From CAWCTD01 sp963798455 (GTDB lineage Bacteria > Acidobacteriota > Terriglobia > Bryobacterales > Bryobacteraceae), in contig CAWCTD010000003.1 of NCBI GenBank assembly GCA_963798455.1, forward strand, positions 1,550,001 through 1,614,000: a DNA stretch of 64,000 nt, read 5' to 3'. Positions 43,935 to 52,987 of this stretch are shown piece after piece. Made by a program: the position numbers and the translations under genes. The notes beneath the pieces were generated by a model. It searched no databases. It was not told the origin of the DNA and worked only from the letters and a program-made list of their open reading frames with translations. Numbering within the stretch: position 1 is the first letter of the stretch; every line of letters starts with the position of its first letter.

Positions 43935-45632
43935 GTGTCGCGGCCCGCACTGACGCCTTTCCGAGATCACCCCGAAGTTTCAGTTCTGATCGTGGGCGGA
44001 GGGGTGAACGGCATCGGCCTGCTGCGTGAGTTGGCTCTTCAGGGAGTCGATGCCCTCCTGGTCGAGAAGTCCGATTTCTGCGCCGGAACCAGCGCCGCCG
44101 GAACGCGCATCATCCACGGCGGGCTTCGCTACCTGGAAAATGCCGAATTCCGGTTAGTGCGGGAGTCGTTGCGGGAACGGAATCTTCTGTTGAGGACGGC
44201 GCCGCACTACGTCAAGCCGCTCGCCACCACGATTCCGATCTTGGACTGGACTTCAGGGATCCTTCCCGCGGTTCGGAATTTCCTGGGCATCGCCACACAG
44301 CCCGGCAGCCGGGGCGCCCTCCTGGTGAAGGCAGGCCTAACGCTGTACGACCTTCTCGCCGGCCGGGCATCTCCGTTGCCAGCGCACAGGTTTCACTCCC
44401 GGACGGCAGCTCTCGCCCTGCGCCCCGCGCTGAATCCCGAGGTGGTTTGCGCCGCGACCTACTACGACGCGAGGACCCTTTATCCTGAGCGTCTCTGCCT
44501 CGAACTGGTTCTGGATGCCGAGGCCATCTCGCCTCAGGCGCGGGCGCTGAACTATGTCCGCGTCCAGACGGCCGAGGGGGCCACGGTCATGCTGCGCGAT
44601 GAGGTGTCGGGAGAAACCTGCGAGGTCCGGCCACGCGTCGTCGCCAACGCCTCCGGCCCCTGGATCGATCATACGAACCGCGACCTGGGACGGGAGTCGA
44701 GCTTCATTGGCGGGACCAAGGGCTCGCACGTGGTGCTCGACCACCCGGAGCTGTTCGAGGCCACGAAGGGCGAGATGATCTACTTCGTCAACCGTGACGG
44801 GCGCATTTGCCTCTTCTACCCGTTCGGCGATAAGGTCCTCGCCGGCGCAACGGACATTCCCACCGGCGACCCCGAGGACGTTTGTGGCGAAGACGAGGTC
44901 GCCTACATTCTCGATTCCATCCGGCAGGCGTTTCCCGCGATCCGCGTGGACCGTTCCGAGGTCGTCTTCCGGTTCTGCGGCGTGCGTCCCCTGCCCCGCG
45001 GGCATGCACTCACGCCGGGCCAGATCAGCCGCGATCACAGCTACCCGGTCCTGCCGCAAGCCAATGGAATCGAATTCCCGATCTACTCGCTGGTCGGAGG
45101 CAAGTGGACCACATTCCGGGCCTTGGCCGAGCAGGTGACAGACGAGATTCTGCGCGTGCTGGGACGCCGGCGCATCCGCGATTCCGCGCACCTGGCCATC
45201 GGAGGCGGGAGGGGATACCCCGAGCCGGGTGACGCGACGGAGAACTGGCTCGCGCGGCTACAGCAGCGCGCCGGTTTCGGGAGAGAGCGGGTGGCCCGAC
45301 TCCTGGACCGTTATGGAACCCGCGCCGAGGAGATCGCGGAGTGTCTGGCGGCGGGTCCTGACGGGCCGCTCGCGCACAACGCCAGCTACTCGCGCCGCGA
45401 GATCGAGTTCCTCGCGTTACGCGAGAGAGTCGTCCACCTGGACGACATTGTCTTGAGGCGGACGCTGATGGGCTTGCTGGGGCAAGCGACGGTCGGGCTG
45501 CTTGAAGAATTGGCTGGCATCGTGGCACCGGTGCTTGGGTGGCTGCCGGAGGACTCCGCGCGGGAAGTCGAGCGCACCGTCCGGATCCTGACGACGGTGC
45601 ATGGCGTCAGCCCTGCACAGCTCGGCCGATAG
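43935..45632 (+). CDS. glpD: Glycerol-3-phosphate dehydrogenase, FAD-dependent
   Basis: 565 residues from GTG 43935, just before the FAD-binding VLIVGGGVNGIGLLREL. Other landmarks are CAGTSAAGTRIIHGGLRYLE (GxRxxHGGxRYL), GGTKGSHVVLDHPELF and the C-terminal domain ending at VHGVSPAQLGR. It oxidises glycerol 3-phosphate to dihydroxyacetone phosphate and passes electrons to quinone at the membrane. The GTG start is supported by being conserved in the truncated copy at 41983. There is no glpK or glpF nearby. Confidence 0.9.
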   Translation: MSRPALTPFRDHPEVSVLIVGGGVNGIGLLRELALQGVDALLVEKSDFCAGTSAAGTRIIHGGLRYLENAEFRLVRESLRERNLLLRTAPHYVKPLATTIPILDWTSGILPAVRNFLGIATQPGSRGALLVKAGLTLYDLLAGRASPLPAHRFHSRTAALALRPALNPEVVCAATYYDARTLYPERLCLELVLDAEAISPQARALNYVRVQTAEGATVMLRDEVSGETCEVRPRVVANASGPWIDHTNRDLGRESSFIGGTKGSHVVLDHPELFEATKGEMIYFVNRDGRICLFYPFGDKVLAGATDIPTGDPEDVCGEDEVAYILDSIRQAFPAIRVDRSEVVFRFCGVRPLPRGHALTPGQISRDHSYPVLPQANGIEFPIYSLVGGKWTTFRALAEQVTDEILRVLGRRRIRDSAHLAIGGGRGYPEPGDATENWLARLQQRAGFGRERVARLLDRYGTRAEEIAECLAAGPDGPLAHNASYSRREIEFLALRERVVHLDDIVLRRTLMGLLGQATVGLLEELAGIVAPVLGWLPEDSAREVERTVRILTTVHGVSPAQLGR

Positions 45633-45639
45633 CGGCGGC

Positions 45640-46674
45640 CTACCGAGTCGCATAAAGGGGCGCAATCGACACGATCCCGAGACCAGTGAGGAACAGCACG
45701 AACATCAGCGCCAGGAGCCACTGCACCCGCCGCCCACCGCCGGCGAACTCCCTCCACACCAATACGCCCCAGGCCGCGCCCACCATGGTCGATCCCTGGC
45801 CGATGGCGTAACTGATGGCGGGCCCCACCTGCAAATCCCGCGGCGCACTGGCCGCCACAAAATTGGAGAGCGAGCCGGCCATCCACATGATGCCGCCGAC
45901 GATGCCCCAGAGGTGCGCCGTCCCGCTGCCTTGCAGGTAGTTCCGGAAGCTCAGCCGCGGGCCGTCGATCGGGGACCGCATGAAGTAGAGGTTGAAGAGG
46001 AAGGTCGAAAGAAATATGCCGAGCGCGAAGATGAAGCCAATCCCATAAGGTCCGAGCCCTTCCTCGCCCTGCTTGCCGATCTCCACCAGCGGGTAGAACA
46101 TTCCCATCAGGAGCCCGCCGACGACGCTCAGCACGATTCCCTTCCAGGCGGACCGTCTCGCGTCGGCGCCCGCCGTGCCACCCGCGGCCTTGGCCGCCGC
46201 GTGCGCCCGGTAGGCGATGGCGTCCACCACGATGGCCGAGACGACCAGAGCCACGCCGGTGAACAGCAGCGTCGGATTGCCCTGCGGGTTCACGAAGTAG
46301 TTCCAGATGACGCCGACTACCAGCGCCAACCCCACCCCAATGGGGAAGGCCACGCCCATGCCCGCCACCGAGATGGCCCCCACTACCAGGATGTTCGAGA
46401 GATTGAAGACAACGCCGCCGGCCAGGCCGAAAAGGATGTTCCTGGCGCCGGCATGCGCCAGGTCATCGGCGAACAGCAGGCCGTCGTTGCCCATCGTTCC
46501 GAAAGTGAGTCCAGCCACGGTGGCGGCCAGGAGTATGCCGAACGAGTAGTCGTAGTAGAGGAGTTCGAAGCGCCAGTTCTTGGTCAGCTTGAGAACGTTG
46601 GCCCACGAACCCCAGCAGATCATGGTGAGAATCGTAAGCGCCAGGGCAGTCGCGTAGGTGTGTGGCAGGATCAT
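45640..46674 (-). CDS. GRP/ureide-permease-like DMT transporter (paralogue 2)
   Basis: 344 residues with about ten transmembrane segments. The start (ICWGSWANVLKLTKNWRFE) and the P-Q-G-N-P-T motif near residue 131 parallel the gene at 4395. Family proteins are annotated as GRP-type sugar transporters. It converges with glpD (7-bp gap). The neighbourhood of glycosidases and glpD supports uptake of a sugar or polyol (inference). Confidence 0.8.
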   Translation of the reverse strand: MILPHTYATALALTILTMICWGSWANVLKLTKNWRFELLYYDYSFGILLAATVAGLTFGTMGNDGLLFADDLAHAGARNILFGLAGGVVFNLSNILVVGAISVAGMGVAFPIGVGLALVVGVIWNYFVNPQGNPTLLFTGVALVVSAIVVDAIAYRAHAAAKAAGGTAGADARRSAWKGIVLSVVGGLLMGMFYPLVEIGKQGEEGLGPYGIGFIFALGIFLSTFLFNLYFMRSPIDGPRLSFRNYLQGSGTAHLWGIVGGIMWMAGSLSNFVAASAPRDLQVGPAISYAIGQGSTMVGAAWGVLVWREFAGGGRRVQWLLALMFVLFLTGLGIVSIAPLYATR

Positions 46675-46830
46675 GAGAAGTCCTTTCGCTCGTCAAGTTC
46701 ACGAACACAAACCCTTCAGCTTCCAGAATTGTACAACGTTCCGCGGGCCGGCCCATCGGATAATAAGGCAAGGCCGGAAGGCGGGAACAGGGCAGCCGCC
46801 GGCAGCGTCTAATATGCTGCAGCACGGCGC

Positions 46831-48348
46831 ATGGAGGCGAGCCGATTGACGGAAGTACCCGCAATCTGCCTCTGGCTGATTCGGGCGGCGAGCTGGATTG
46901 TGCCGAGGGGCGAGCGCAGCCTCTGGCGGCAACAGCGCGACGCTGAGGCGCGGCAATACTGGGCGTTCCTTCGCGAGAGGGGTGAAGATGCTCGTTCAGG
47001 CCGGTCGAAGCTGTACGTTTTTTTCCGGACGGCCTTGCGCGATGCGGTCCAGCAGCGGTTCCCCGTGGGGGATCCCCGCCTACAGTTGAAGAGGATGGCC
47101 CGCGGCCCGGCGTTCTTCCTCGCGGCGGCGGTCCTGGCCCTGCTGGTCATCGCGCTGGCGACGGGATTCTTCTCGGCGACCAGGACGGTATACTCCCCGC
47201 TCCCTTACGCGGACCCGGACCGCTTGGTGTCGTGCTACCAGGTCCACTTCCTTTCGCTTTCATGGGGCGTCCAGTCCCGGTATATCCGGCCCTGGCAGGA
47301 GCAAAGCAAGACTCTGGCTGACCTTGCCGCCTTCCAGCTCTGGAGTTACCGGGCCAACCTGCCCGGCTCCTCCGAGGAGAACGTGAACGGAGCACGCGTC
47401 ACCCCGGGATTCTTTCGAGTACTTGGGGTGGCGCCGGTCTTGGGCCGCTCTTTCCAGCCCCAAGACTCCCCAGCGGATTCGCCCGTGATCCTCAGTTACC
47501 GAATGTGGCAAGAGCACTTTGGCTCCGATCCTCGCGTGACCGGCAGGCGAATCACTTTGGACGGAAAGAGCCTGCGGGTGGCCGGCGTGCTGCCTCAGGC
47601 TTTCTGGTACAGATCGCACAAGCTGCAACTCTGGACCCTCTTACCGGACCTGACTCGGCCCGACCCCGCCACACAACTGGTGGGAGCAGTGGGACGTCTC
47701 CGCTCCGGCGAGACGCCGGCTGTAGCGCGCTCCGAACTGGAAAGCATCGCATGGCGGAGCAGCCGGTTCCGCGGCGGAGCCTTCCGGGTGGTCCCGCTGG
47801 GGCAATCCCTGCGTCCGGCTCTGCAATTCATCCTGTTCAGCTTCGTCGCCGGCGCGGGACTGGCGGGAGTGCTCGCGTTGATCCAGTTTTTGCGGTCGTA
47901 CCTGGGGCGTGGCGACGCCCCCGGCCAGCTCTGCCGCTATTGGGCGTTCTTTTCCGTCAAGGCAATCGTCATGCTGGGGGGGATGACCGCCCTGTGGGTG
48001 GAGTTCGCGGCGCGGAACGCCCTGGCTATCCACTCGCCTTCCAAGTTCGTGCTCAGCCTGCTGATCGATTGGGCCTCGATTCTGGGTGCGCTGCTTATCC
48101 TGCGCTGGGCGGTGCTGGATCAGTCACGGCGGTGTCCTGTCTGCCTGCGGCGCCTGGGTATGCCGGTGACTTCCGGGTCCTGGAGCAGCGCCCTCATCGA
48201 ACCGGCCAGCACCGAGTTGCTCTGCGACCAGGGCCACGGTGCGCTCCAGGTGTCGGACTCCTACACCACGCTTGGTGAAATCCGCCGCTGGATCGCCCTC
48301 GACGACTCCTGGCGCGAGTTGCTGGCCTCGAAGGACACTCCCGTGTAG
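46831..48348 (+). CDS. Orphan half of a MacB/FtsX-type permease with Cys pair tail
   Basis: 505 residues. The N-terminal part (about 1-90) resembles the leader region of acidobacterial duplicated permeases. A transmembrane segment (about 93-115) leads into a MacB_PCD-type periplasmic domain (VTPGFFRVLGVAPVLGRSF, LSYRMWQEHFGSDP), then three more transmembrane segments. Family members have two permease halves in about 800 residues; only one is present. After the last segment comes a soluble tail with RRCPVCLRRLG and LLCDQGH, suggestive of a small metal-binding knuckle. No ATPase is adjacent. Function is unknown. Confidence 0.7.
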   Translation: MEASRLTEVPAICLWLIRAASWIVPRGERSLWRQQRDAEARQYWAFLRERGEDARSGRSKLYVFFRTALRDAVQQRFPVGDPRLQLKRMARGPAFFLAAAVLALLVIALATGFFSATRTVYSPLPYADPDRLVSCYQVHFLSLSWGVQSRYIRPWQEQSKTLADLAAFQLWSYRANLPGSSEENVNGARVTPGFFRVLGVAPVLGRSFQPQDSPADSPVILSYRMWQEHFGSDPRVTGRRITLDGKSLRVAGVLPQAFWYRSHKLQLWTLLPDLTRPDPATQLVGAVGRLRSGETPAVARSELESIAWRSSRFRGGAFRVVPLGQSLRPALQFILFSFVAGAGLAGVLALIQFLRSYLGRGDAPGQLCRYWAFFSVKAIVMLGGMTALWVEFAARNALAIHSPSKFVLSLLIDWASILGALLILRWAVLDQSRRCPVCLRRLGMPVTSGSWSSALIEPASTELLCDQGHGALQVSDSYTTLGEIRRWIALDDSWRELLASKDTPV

Positions 48349-48473
48349 CGTAGTAGTACTCCACGTTGCCTGCTCGCATCGAGGTGGGTTGGTACTAGTC
48401 ACCGCTGCCACGCCCGCTGGCCGAAAGATAGGTCCGCTTGAGCCCCTTCTTGCGGTAGTGTGTCTCTAGGACC

Positions 48474-48842
48474 ATGAAGTCTCCCGACCACAGGCGCGGA
48501 ACGCGGTATGAAGTGCAGTTGCCCTGCCAGGCCCACTCTCCGGCAGGGCTCTTCGGGACTCTCTCGGGCGTGAGCTTGAACATGAGCCGGTCCGGCTTGC
48601 TTCTCGCTTTAGAATCGGGCGGATCACCCGATCCGTTGCCGGCGGTCGGCCAGACTGCACGCATCCTCCTCGATCTGCCTCGCTCGGCCGACGGCCAGCG
48701 TTGCCTCGAATGCGTGGGCTGGGTTGTCCGCATTGGGCAGGAAGCGGAAACGCTCCGCGTCGCCTTTGAGTTCCGGCGTTTCCAGTTCACGGAGCGTCGC
48801 TCGGCTTCCCTCGGAGCGGACAAGGCTGTTTTTTTCGCCTGA
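48474..48842 (+). CDS. PilZ domain protein
   Basis: 122 residues, a single PilZ domain. The c-di-GMP-binding RxxxR motif is in HRRGTRYEV (residues about 7-15), and the second motif is NMSRSGLLL (about 36-44), a variant of D/NxSxxG. It probably binds cyclic di-GMP and acts through an unseen partner in motility, polysaccharide or stress control. It stands alone between the permease and the cobalamin riboswitch. Confidence 0.85.
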   Translation: MKSPDHRRGTRYEVQLPCQAHSPAGLFGTLSGVSLNMSRSGLLLALESGGSPDPLPAVGQTARILLDLPRSADGQRCLECVGWVVRIGQEAETLRVAFEFRRFQFTERRSASLGADKAVFFA

Positions 48843-48869
48843 AGCGCCTCCGCTCCACATCTTCCCTGC

Positions 48870-48875
48870 TATACT
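48870..48875 (+). promoter_or_regulatory. -10 element for the cobalamin riboswitch
   Basis: TATACT lies about 15 bp before the first conserved riboswitch bases, a sensible distance for a transcript that starts just before the aptamer. No clear -35 hexamer is seen. Confidence 0.5.
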
Positions 48876-48884
48876 TTCCATTGT

Positions 48885-49105
48885 CGGTGCTGGTCTCAGG
48901 CTGCTCTGAGGGCGGCACTGCCGATCGATATTTCACAACCATCACCAGCGAGCCAGAAGTGAACGGGAAGACGGTTTAAAGCCGTCACTGCCCCGCAACT
49001 GTGAGCGACAGGCAATATGGCCGCGCGGTCACCGCGAAAACGGGAAGGCCGTGCAACCCGCCAGGGAAAGGCCAAGTCGCGAGTCAGGAGACCGGTTTCT
49101 GGCTG
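48885..49105 (+). promoter_or_regulatory. Cobalamin (AdoCbl) riboswitch
   Basis: Conserved parts appear in order: GGTGCTGGTCTC near 48892; GAACGGGAAGACGG (about 48961); AAAGCCGTCACTGCCCCGC (about 48979-48997, the conserved core, including the 'GCCACTG'-like stretch); ACTGTGAGC; GGGAAGG; and the B12 box GAGTCAGGAGACC (49081-49093). It lies directly before btuB with the Shine-Dalgarno at about 49122-49130. Binding of adenosylcobalamin should repress the vitamin B12 uptake operon. Exact ends are approximate. Confidence 0.95.
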
Positions 49106-49137
49106 GATGAGTGACGCGTTCCGAGGGGGAACGTCTC

Positions 49138-51375
49138 ATGCACAAACATTTCGTCCTCTGTTTCCAGTTGATTGCCGGCGTCTGTACCCTGACTGCGCAA
49201 CCGGGCGGAGTCCAGGGCACTGTGCTCGATCCCGACGGGCGGCCGATCCTGGGCGCCCGCGTCGAATGCGCCGGCCAAGCTGTTCTCACGGGTCCCGACG
49301 GCCACTTCGCGGTGGCAGGCATCGGGCGCTGCCAGTCACTTGTCTCGGCCCCCGGCTTCGAACCACGCCGGGTCGAGCTCGATTCAGCCGCGGACGCGCG
49401 GATCGATCTGGCCGTGGCCGGCGTCATGGAGCAGATCGTGGTGACCGCCACGCGCCACGAGACGACCGTCGAGGAAGCCGGTGTGGCGGCCAGTGTTCTC
49501 AACGCGGACGATCTCTCCCGGCGCCTGTTTCCGCCCATCGCTGACGTCCTTCGGGAACTGCCGGGACTCCAGGTGACCATGACCGGCCGTCACGGTGGGC
49601 AGACGTCGGTCTTCACCCGGGGCGCTGAGTCAACGGGAACCCTCGTCCTTCTAGACGGGGTACCGCTGAACGATCCGGGGGGCGAGTTCAATTTCGCCCA
49701 CCTCACCAGTGGCGACATCGACCGTGTGGAGGTTATCCGCGGTCCCGAGAGCGCGCTGTTTGGGGCAGAGGCCGCAAGCGGGGTGGTCCAGATGTTCACC
49801 CGGCGCGGCGACCCCGAGAAGACGACTCCGGTGGGCTCGGTCTCTTACGAGCGCGGCAGTTTCCTTACAGATGCCTGGCAGGCTAAATTGGCCGGAGGCT
49901 CGGGTTCCTTGGTGGACTACTCTCTATACACCGGGCAACTTCGTACGGCCGGCGAGTTTCCCAACGACGATTACCGGAACACGACCGGGAGCGCCAACAT
50001 CGGTTTGCGCCTCGCCCCGGCCACTCAACTCCGAGGGGTCCTGCGGGAGATGGACTCCGTGGTGGGAGTGCCCGGGCAGGTGGCCTATGGACTGGTTGAC
50101 TTCGACGCCAGGGAGACCAACCGGGACAGTTCGCTGTCGCTCAGGCTGGACGATGCGCGCGGCGGCGACTACTTGCAGCAGTTTACGTTCGCTTACCACC
50201 GAGTCCGCGACCTGTACACCGACGCAATGGGCGAGGGCCCATACGCACTGGCGGCCCTGGTTCGAGACGTGCCACTGCCGCAGCCGCGAACCTACCTGGT
50301 CAGCCTGCTGGACCCGGCTCACCTCCCGGCCGTGATCCCTCAAGGAACGCGCCTGGTGACCCAGAGCGTGACGCTCTATCCTCTGACCGAGCCGTTCCTA
50401 AGCGCCACGTCCAGGAAGCGCCTGGGATACCAGGGGACCCTGACTCGCGCCGGCGCCACCGTCGTCTTCGGCTACGACTACGAGCGGCAGGAGGGTGACA
50501 TCTCCGCCGCCAACGTCGCACGCGACAATCATGGCCTGTTCGTGCACGCAGAGCGGACGCTGGCGGGACGGGTCTTCCTGTCCGGCGGCCTGCGCGCGGA
50601 ACACAGCAGCGCCTACGGCAAGAAGCTGGCCCCGCGCGGGGCGCTGGGATTCCTCCTCGCAGGCCGGCACGGCCCGCTCTCTTCGACGTTCCTGCGGGTG
50701 AGCGCGGGACGCGGGATCACGGAGCCGAGCCTGCTCCAGAACTACGCCCACGACCCCTGGTTCGTCGGAAATCCCAGCCTTCGACCCGAGAAGACCGCCA
50801 GCTACGAGGCTGGCCTGGCGCAGGAATGGTTCGGACGGCGCGCCCGGACGGAAGTGACCCTGTTCCGGAACTCATTCGACGACCTGATCGCTTTCACCAG
50901 TTTGCCGAGTGCCCCGTGGGGGACCTGGCAAAACATCCAGTCCAGTCGCGCCCGAGGTCTTGAGTTCTCCGGGCGCGCCCGGCTTGCCGGTAGCTTGACC
51001 CTGACCGCGGCGTACACGCATCTGTGGACGCGGATCATCCGATCGAATACACCGACAAGCCCCTTCTATGGGGTCGGGCAGGAGCTCGCCCGGCGCCCGG
51101 GCAATTCGGGCTCCCTGTCGCTCGCCTTCGTCCCGCGCCGCTGGTGGTTCACGGCGGGCGCGATTTTGGTTGGGGAGCGCCAGGATGCCGATCTGCTGGG
51201 CGTCAGCCGGAATCCGGGATATCAGAATGTATACGCCGCCGGGTCGTACCGCTTGTCCCGGCACGTCTCCCCATTTTTGCGGGCCGACAACCTGCTGAAC
51301 AGCCGCTACCAGGAGGCCCTCGGCTACAGTAGTCTGTCCCGAGGGATCGCAGGAGGCATGCGCGTGGAATGGTAG
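49138..51375 (+). CDS. btuB: TonB-dependent cobalamin receptor
   Basis: 745 residues. Signal peptide at about 1-22. Then comes a carboxypeptidase-regulatory-like beta domain (GVQGTVLDPDGRPILGARV), the TonB-dependent plug starting near EQIVVTATRHETTVEEAG with VLLDGVPLNDPGGEF, and a 22-strand barrel ending in MRVEW. The preceding B12 riboswitch and the following btuF-btuD-btuC genes identify the substrate as cobalamin or a related corrinoid. Start at ATG 49138 because of the GAGGGGGA Shine-Dalgarno 8 bp upstream; an in-frame GTG at 49111 lies just after the aptamer. Confidence 0.92.
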   Translation: MHKHFVLCFQLIAGVCTLTAQPGGVQGTVLDPDGRPILGARVECAGQAVLTGPDGHFAVAGIGRCQSLVSAPGFEPRRVELDSAADARIDLAVAGVMEQIVVTATRHETTVEEAGVAASVLNADDLSRRLFPPIADVLRELPGLQVTMTGRHGGQTSVFTRGAESTGTLVLLDGVPLNDPGGEFNFAHLTSGDIDRVEVIRGPESALFGAEAASGVVQMFTRRGDPEKTTPVGSVSYERGSFLTDAWQAKLAGGSGSLVDYSLYTGQLRTAGEFPNDDYRNTTGSANIGLRLAPATQLRGVLREMDSVVGVPGQVAYGLVDFDARETNRDSSLSLRLDDARGGDYLQQFTFAYHRVRDLYTDAMGEGPYALAALVRDVPLPQPRTYLVSLLDPAHLPAVIPQGTRLVTQSVTLYPLTEPFLSATSRKRLGYQGTLTRAGATVVFGYDYERQEGDISAANVARDNHGLFVHAERTLAGRVFLSGGLRAEHSSAYGKKLAPRGALGFLLAGRHGPLSSTFLRVSAGRGITEPSLLQNYAHDPWFVGNPSLRPEKTASYEAGLAQEWFGRRARTEVTLFRNSFDDLIAFTSLPSAPWGTWQNIQSSRARGLEFSGRARLAGSLTLTAAYTHLWTRIIRSNTPTSPFYGVGQELARRPGNSGSLSLAFVPRRWWFTAGAILVGERQDADLLGVSRNPGYQNVYAAGSYRLSRHVSPFLRADNLLNSRYQEALGYSSLSRGIAGGMRVEW

Positions 51376-52220
51376 CCCGCTTCATCCCGCTTCTGTTGCT
51401 GGTTTCTGCCTGTGCGGCCCAGCCCAGGCGCATCGTTTCCACGGCGCCGAGCATCACGGAGATGCTGTATGCGCTGGGGCTGGGTGACCGCGTCGTGGGT
51501 GTCACCAGTTTCTGCCACTATCCTCCCGAGGCCGCCCTCAAGCCGAAGATCGGCAACTACTTGCACCCCGACGTGGAAGCGGTTCTGGCCCTGCGCCCCG
51601 ACCTGGTGATCGCCGAAAAGAGCATGATTCGCCAGGCGCTCTCTCTGCCCAAGTTGAACCTGAACGTGCTGGAGGTGGAGGATGCCACGATTCCGGGCAT
51701 CTACGAGTCCATTCGGGCCATCGGCCAAGCGGCGGGAGCGAAGGCGCGGGCCGAGGATCTGTGCATCCGGATACGGGGGAGCCTGGAGAGCATCCGTGAG
51801 CGCAGCTCTCGGTTTCCTCGCAGCCGGGTCATGTTTGTGGTCGGACGGACGCCCGGGAGGGTAGAGGACTTGATCGCGGCCGGCGGCTCCACCTACCTCG
51901 ACGATCTCATCCAGATCGCCGGGGGAGAGAACGTCTTCCACGACGCGCCTGCCGCTTACTCCAAAGTGAGCCTGGAAGAAGTCCTGGCGCGGGACCCCGA
52001 TGTCATCATCGACATGGGCGAGATGGCCCAGACTGTGGGGATCACCGGCCAGCAGAGGCGCGCGGTGGTCGCCCTGTGGAAGCGCTACCCCAGCCTTAAG
52101 GCGGTAAGACAGAACCGGGTCTTCGCCGTGGCCTCCGACATCTTCGTCGTCCCGGGGCCGCGGGTTACGCAAGCCGCCCGCGAGATCGCCGCCATGCTGC
52201 ACCCGGAGGTGGCGCCGTGA
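51369..52220 (+). CDS. btuF: Cobalamin ABC transporter, periplasmic binding protein
   Basis: 283 residues with a signal peptide (about 1-17) and a type III periplasmic binding fold: RRIVSTAPSITEMLYALGLGDRVVGVTSFC, YLHPDVEAVLALRPDLVIAEK and IAGGENVFHDAP. It delivers cobalamin to the BtuCD complex. It overlaps btuB by 7 bp and btuD by 4 bp, so the operon is translationally coupled. Confidence 0.9.
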   Translation: MVARFIPLLLLVSACAAQPRRIVSTAPSITEMLYALGLGDRVVGVTSFCHYPPEAALKPKIGNYLHPDVEAVLALRPDLVIAEKSMIRQALSLPKLNLNVLEVEDATIPGIYESIRAIGQAAGAKARAEDLCIRIRGSLESIRERSSRFPRSRVMFVVGRTPGRVEDLIAAGGSTYLDDLIQIAGGENVFHDAPAAYSKVSLEEVLARDPDVIIDMGEMAQTVGITGQQRRAVVALWKRYPSLKAVRQNRVFAVASDIFVVPGPRVTQAAREIAAMLHPEVAP

Positions 52221-52987
52221 CCGGGTTGTTTTCGCTGTCCGACGTCGGCATGCGCTATAACGGCACGGAAGTGCTCCGCGGCGCGACCCTGGAGCTGAGT
52301 GAGGGCTGCATGATCGCCGTGGTGGGGCCGAACGGCGCGGGCAAGTCCACCCTGCTCGGGATTATGGCTGGCTTGAGGCCGCACTACACGGGCTGTTGCC
52401 TGTACTCGGGCCGGGAGGTCCGGGGCTGGCCCCGCCGCGGCTTTGCCAGGGAAGTCTCGTTCGTCCCCCAGTCGGTGAGGATCGAGTTCCCCTTCAGCGC
52501 CGAGCAGGTAGTGATCATGGGCCGCACGCCGTATTGCGACGGTCTGTTCGAATCGCCGGAGGACCTTGAAGCCGTCGAGCGCGCCATGGCCATCACCGAC
52601 ACCCTGCCCTTCCGTCACCGCGACTTCCGCTCGCTCAGCGGAGGGGAGAGGCAGCGCACTATCCTGGCCTCGGTCCTGGCGCAGTCTCCGAAAGTCCTGC
52701 TGCTCGATGAGCCGACGACCTTCCTCGACATCCAGCATCAGGTATCCATCTATGGCCTGCTGCGCGACCTGGCCCGCCAGGGGCTGCTGGTCGTGGCGGT
52801 CACTCACGACCTGAACCTGGCCGCGGCCTACTCCGACCGCATCCTGGCGTTGCAGGCGGGCGAAGTCGTCGCCGATGCCGCGCCTGCCGAAGTTCTGAAT
52901 TCCGAAACCATCCGAGCCGTATTCGGCGTAGATGCCGAAATCCGGCAGACCCCGGCGGGGAGGCCGTGGATTGCCTATGGCCGTTAG
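52217..52987 (+). CDS. btuD: Cobalamin ABC transporter, ATP-binding protein
   Basis: 256 residues, GTG start. Walker A GPNGAGKSTLL, signature LSGGERQR, Walker B VLLLDEPTTFLD and switch His in VTHDLNLAA. FecE/BtuD class. Powers uptake through the permease encoded next, whose start lies inside this gene. Confidence 0.92.
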   Translation: MTGLFSLSDVGMRYNGTEVLRGATLELSEGCMIAVVGPNGAGKSTLLGIMAGLRPHYTGCCLYSGREVRGWPRRGFAREVSFVPQSVRIEFPFSAEQVVIMGRTPYCDGLFESPEDLEAVERAMAITDTLPFRHRDFRSLSGGERQRTILASVLAQSPKVLLLDEPTTFLDIQHQVSIYGLLRDLARQGLLVVAVTHDLNLAAAYSDRILALQAGEVVADAAPAEVLNSETIRAVFGVDAEIRQTPAGRPWIAYGR

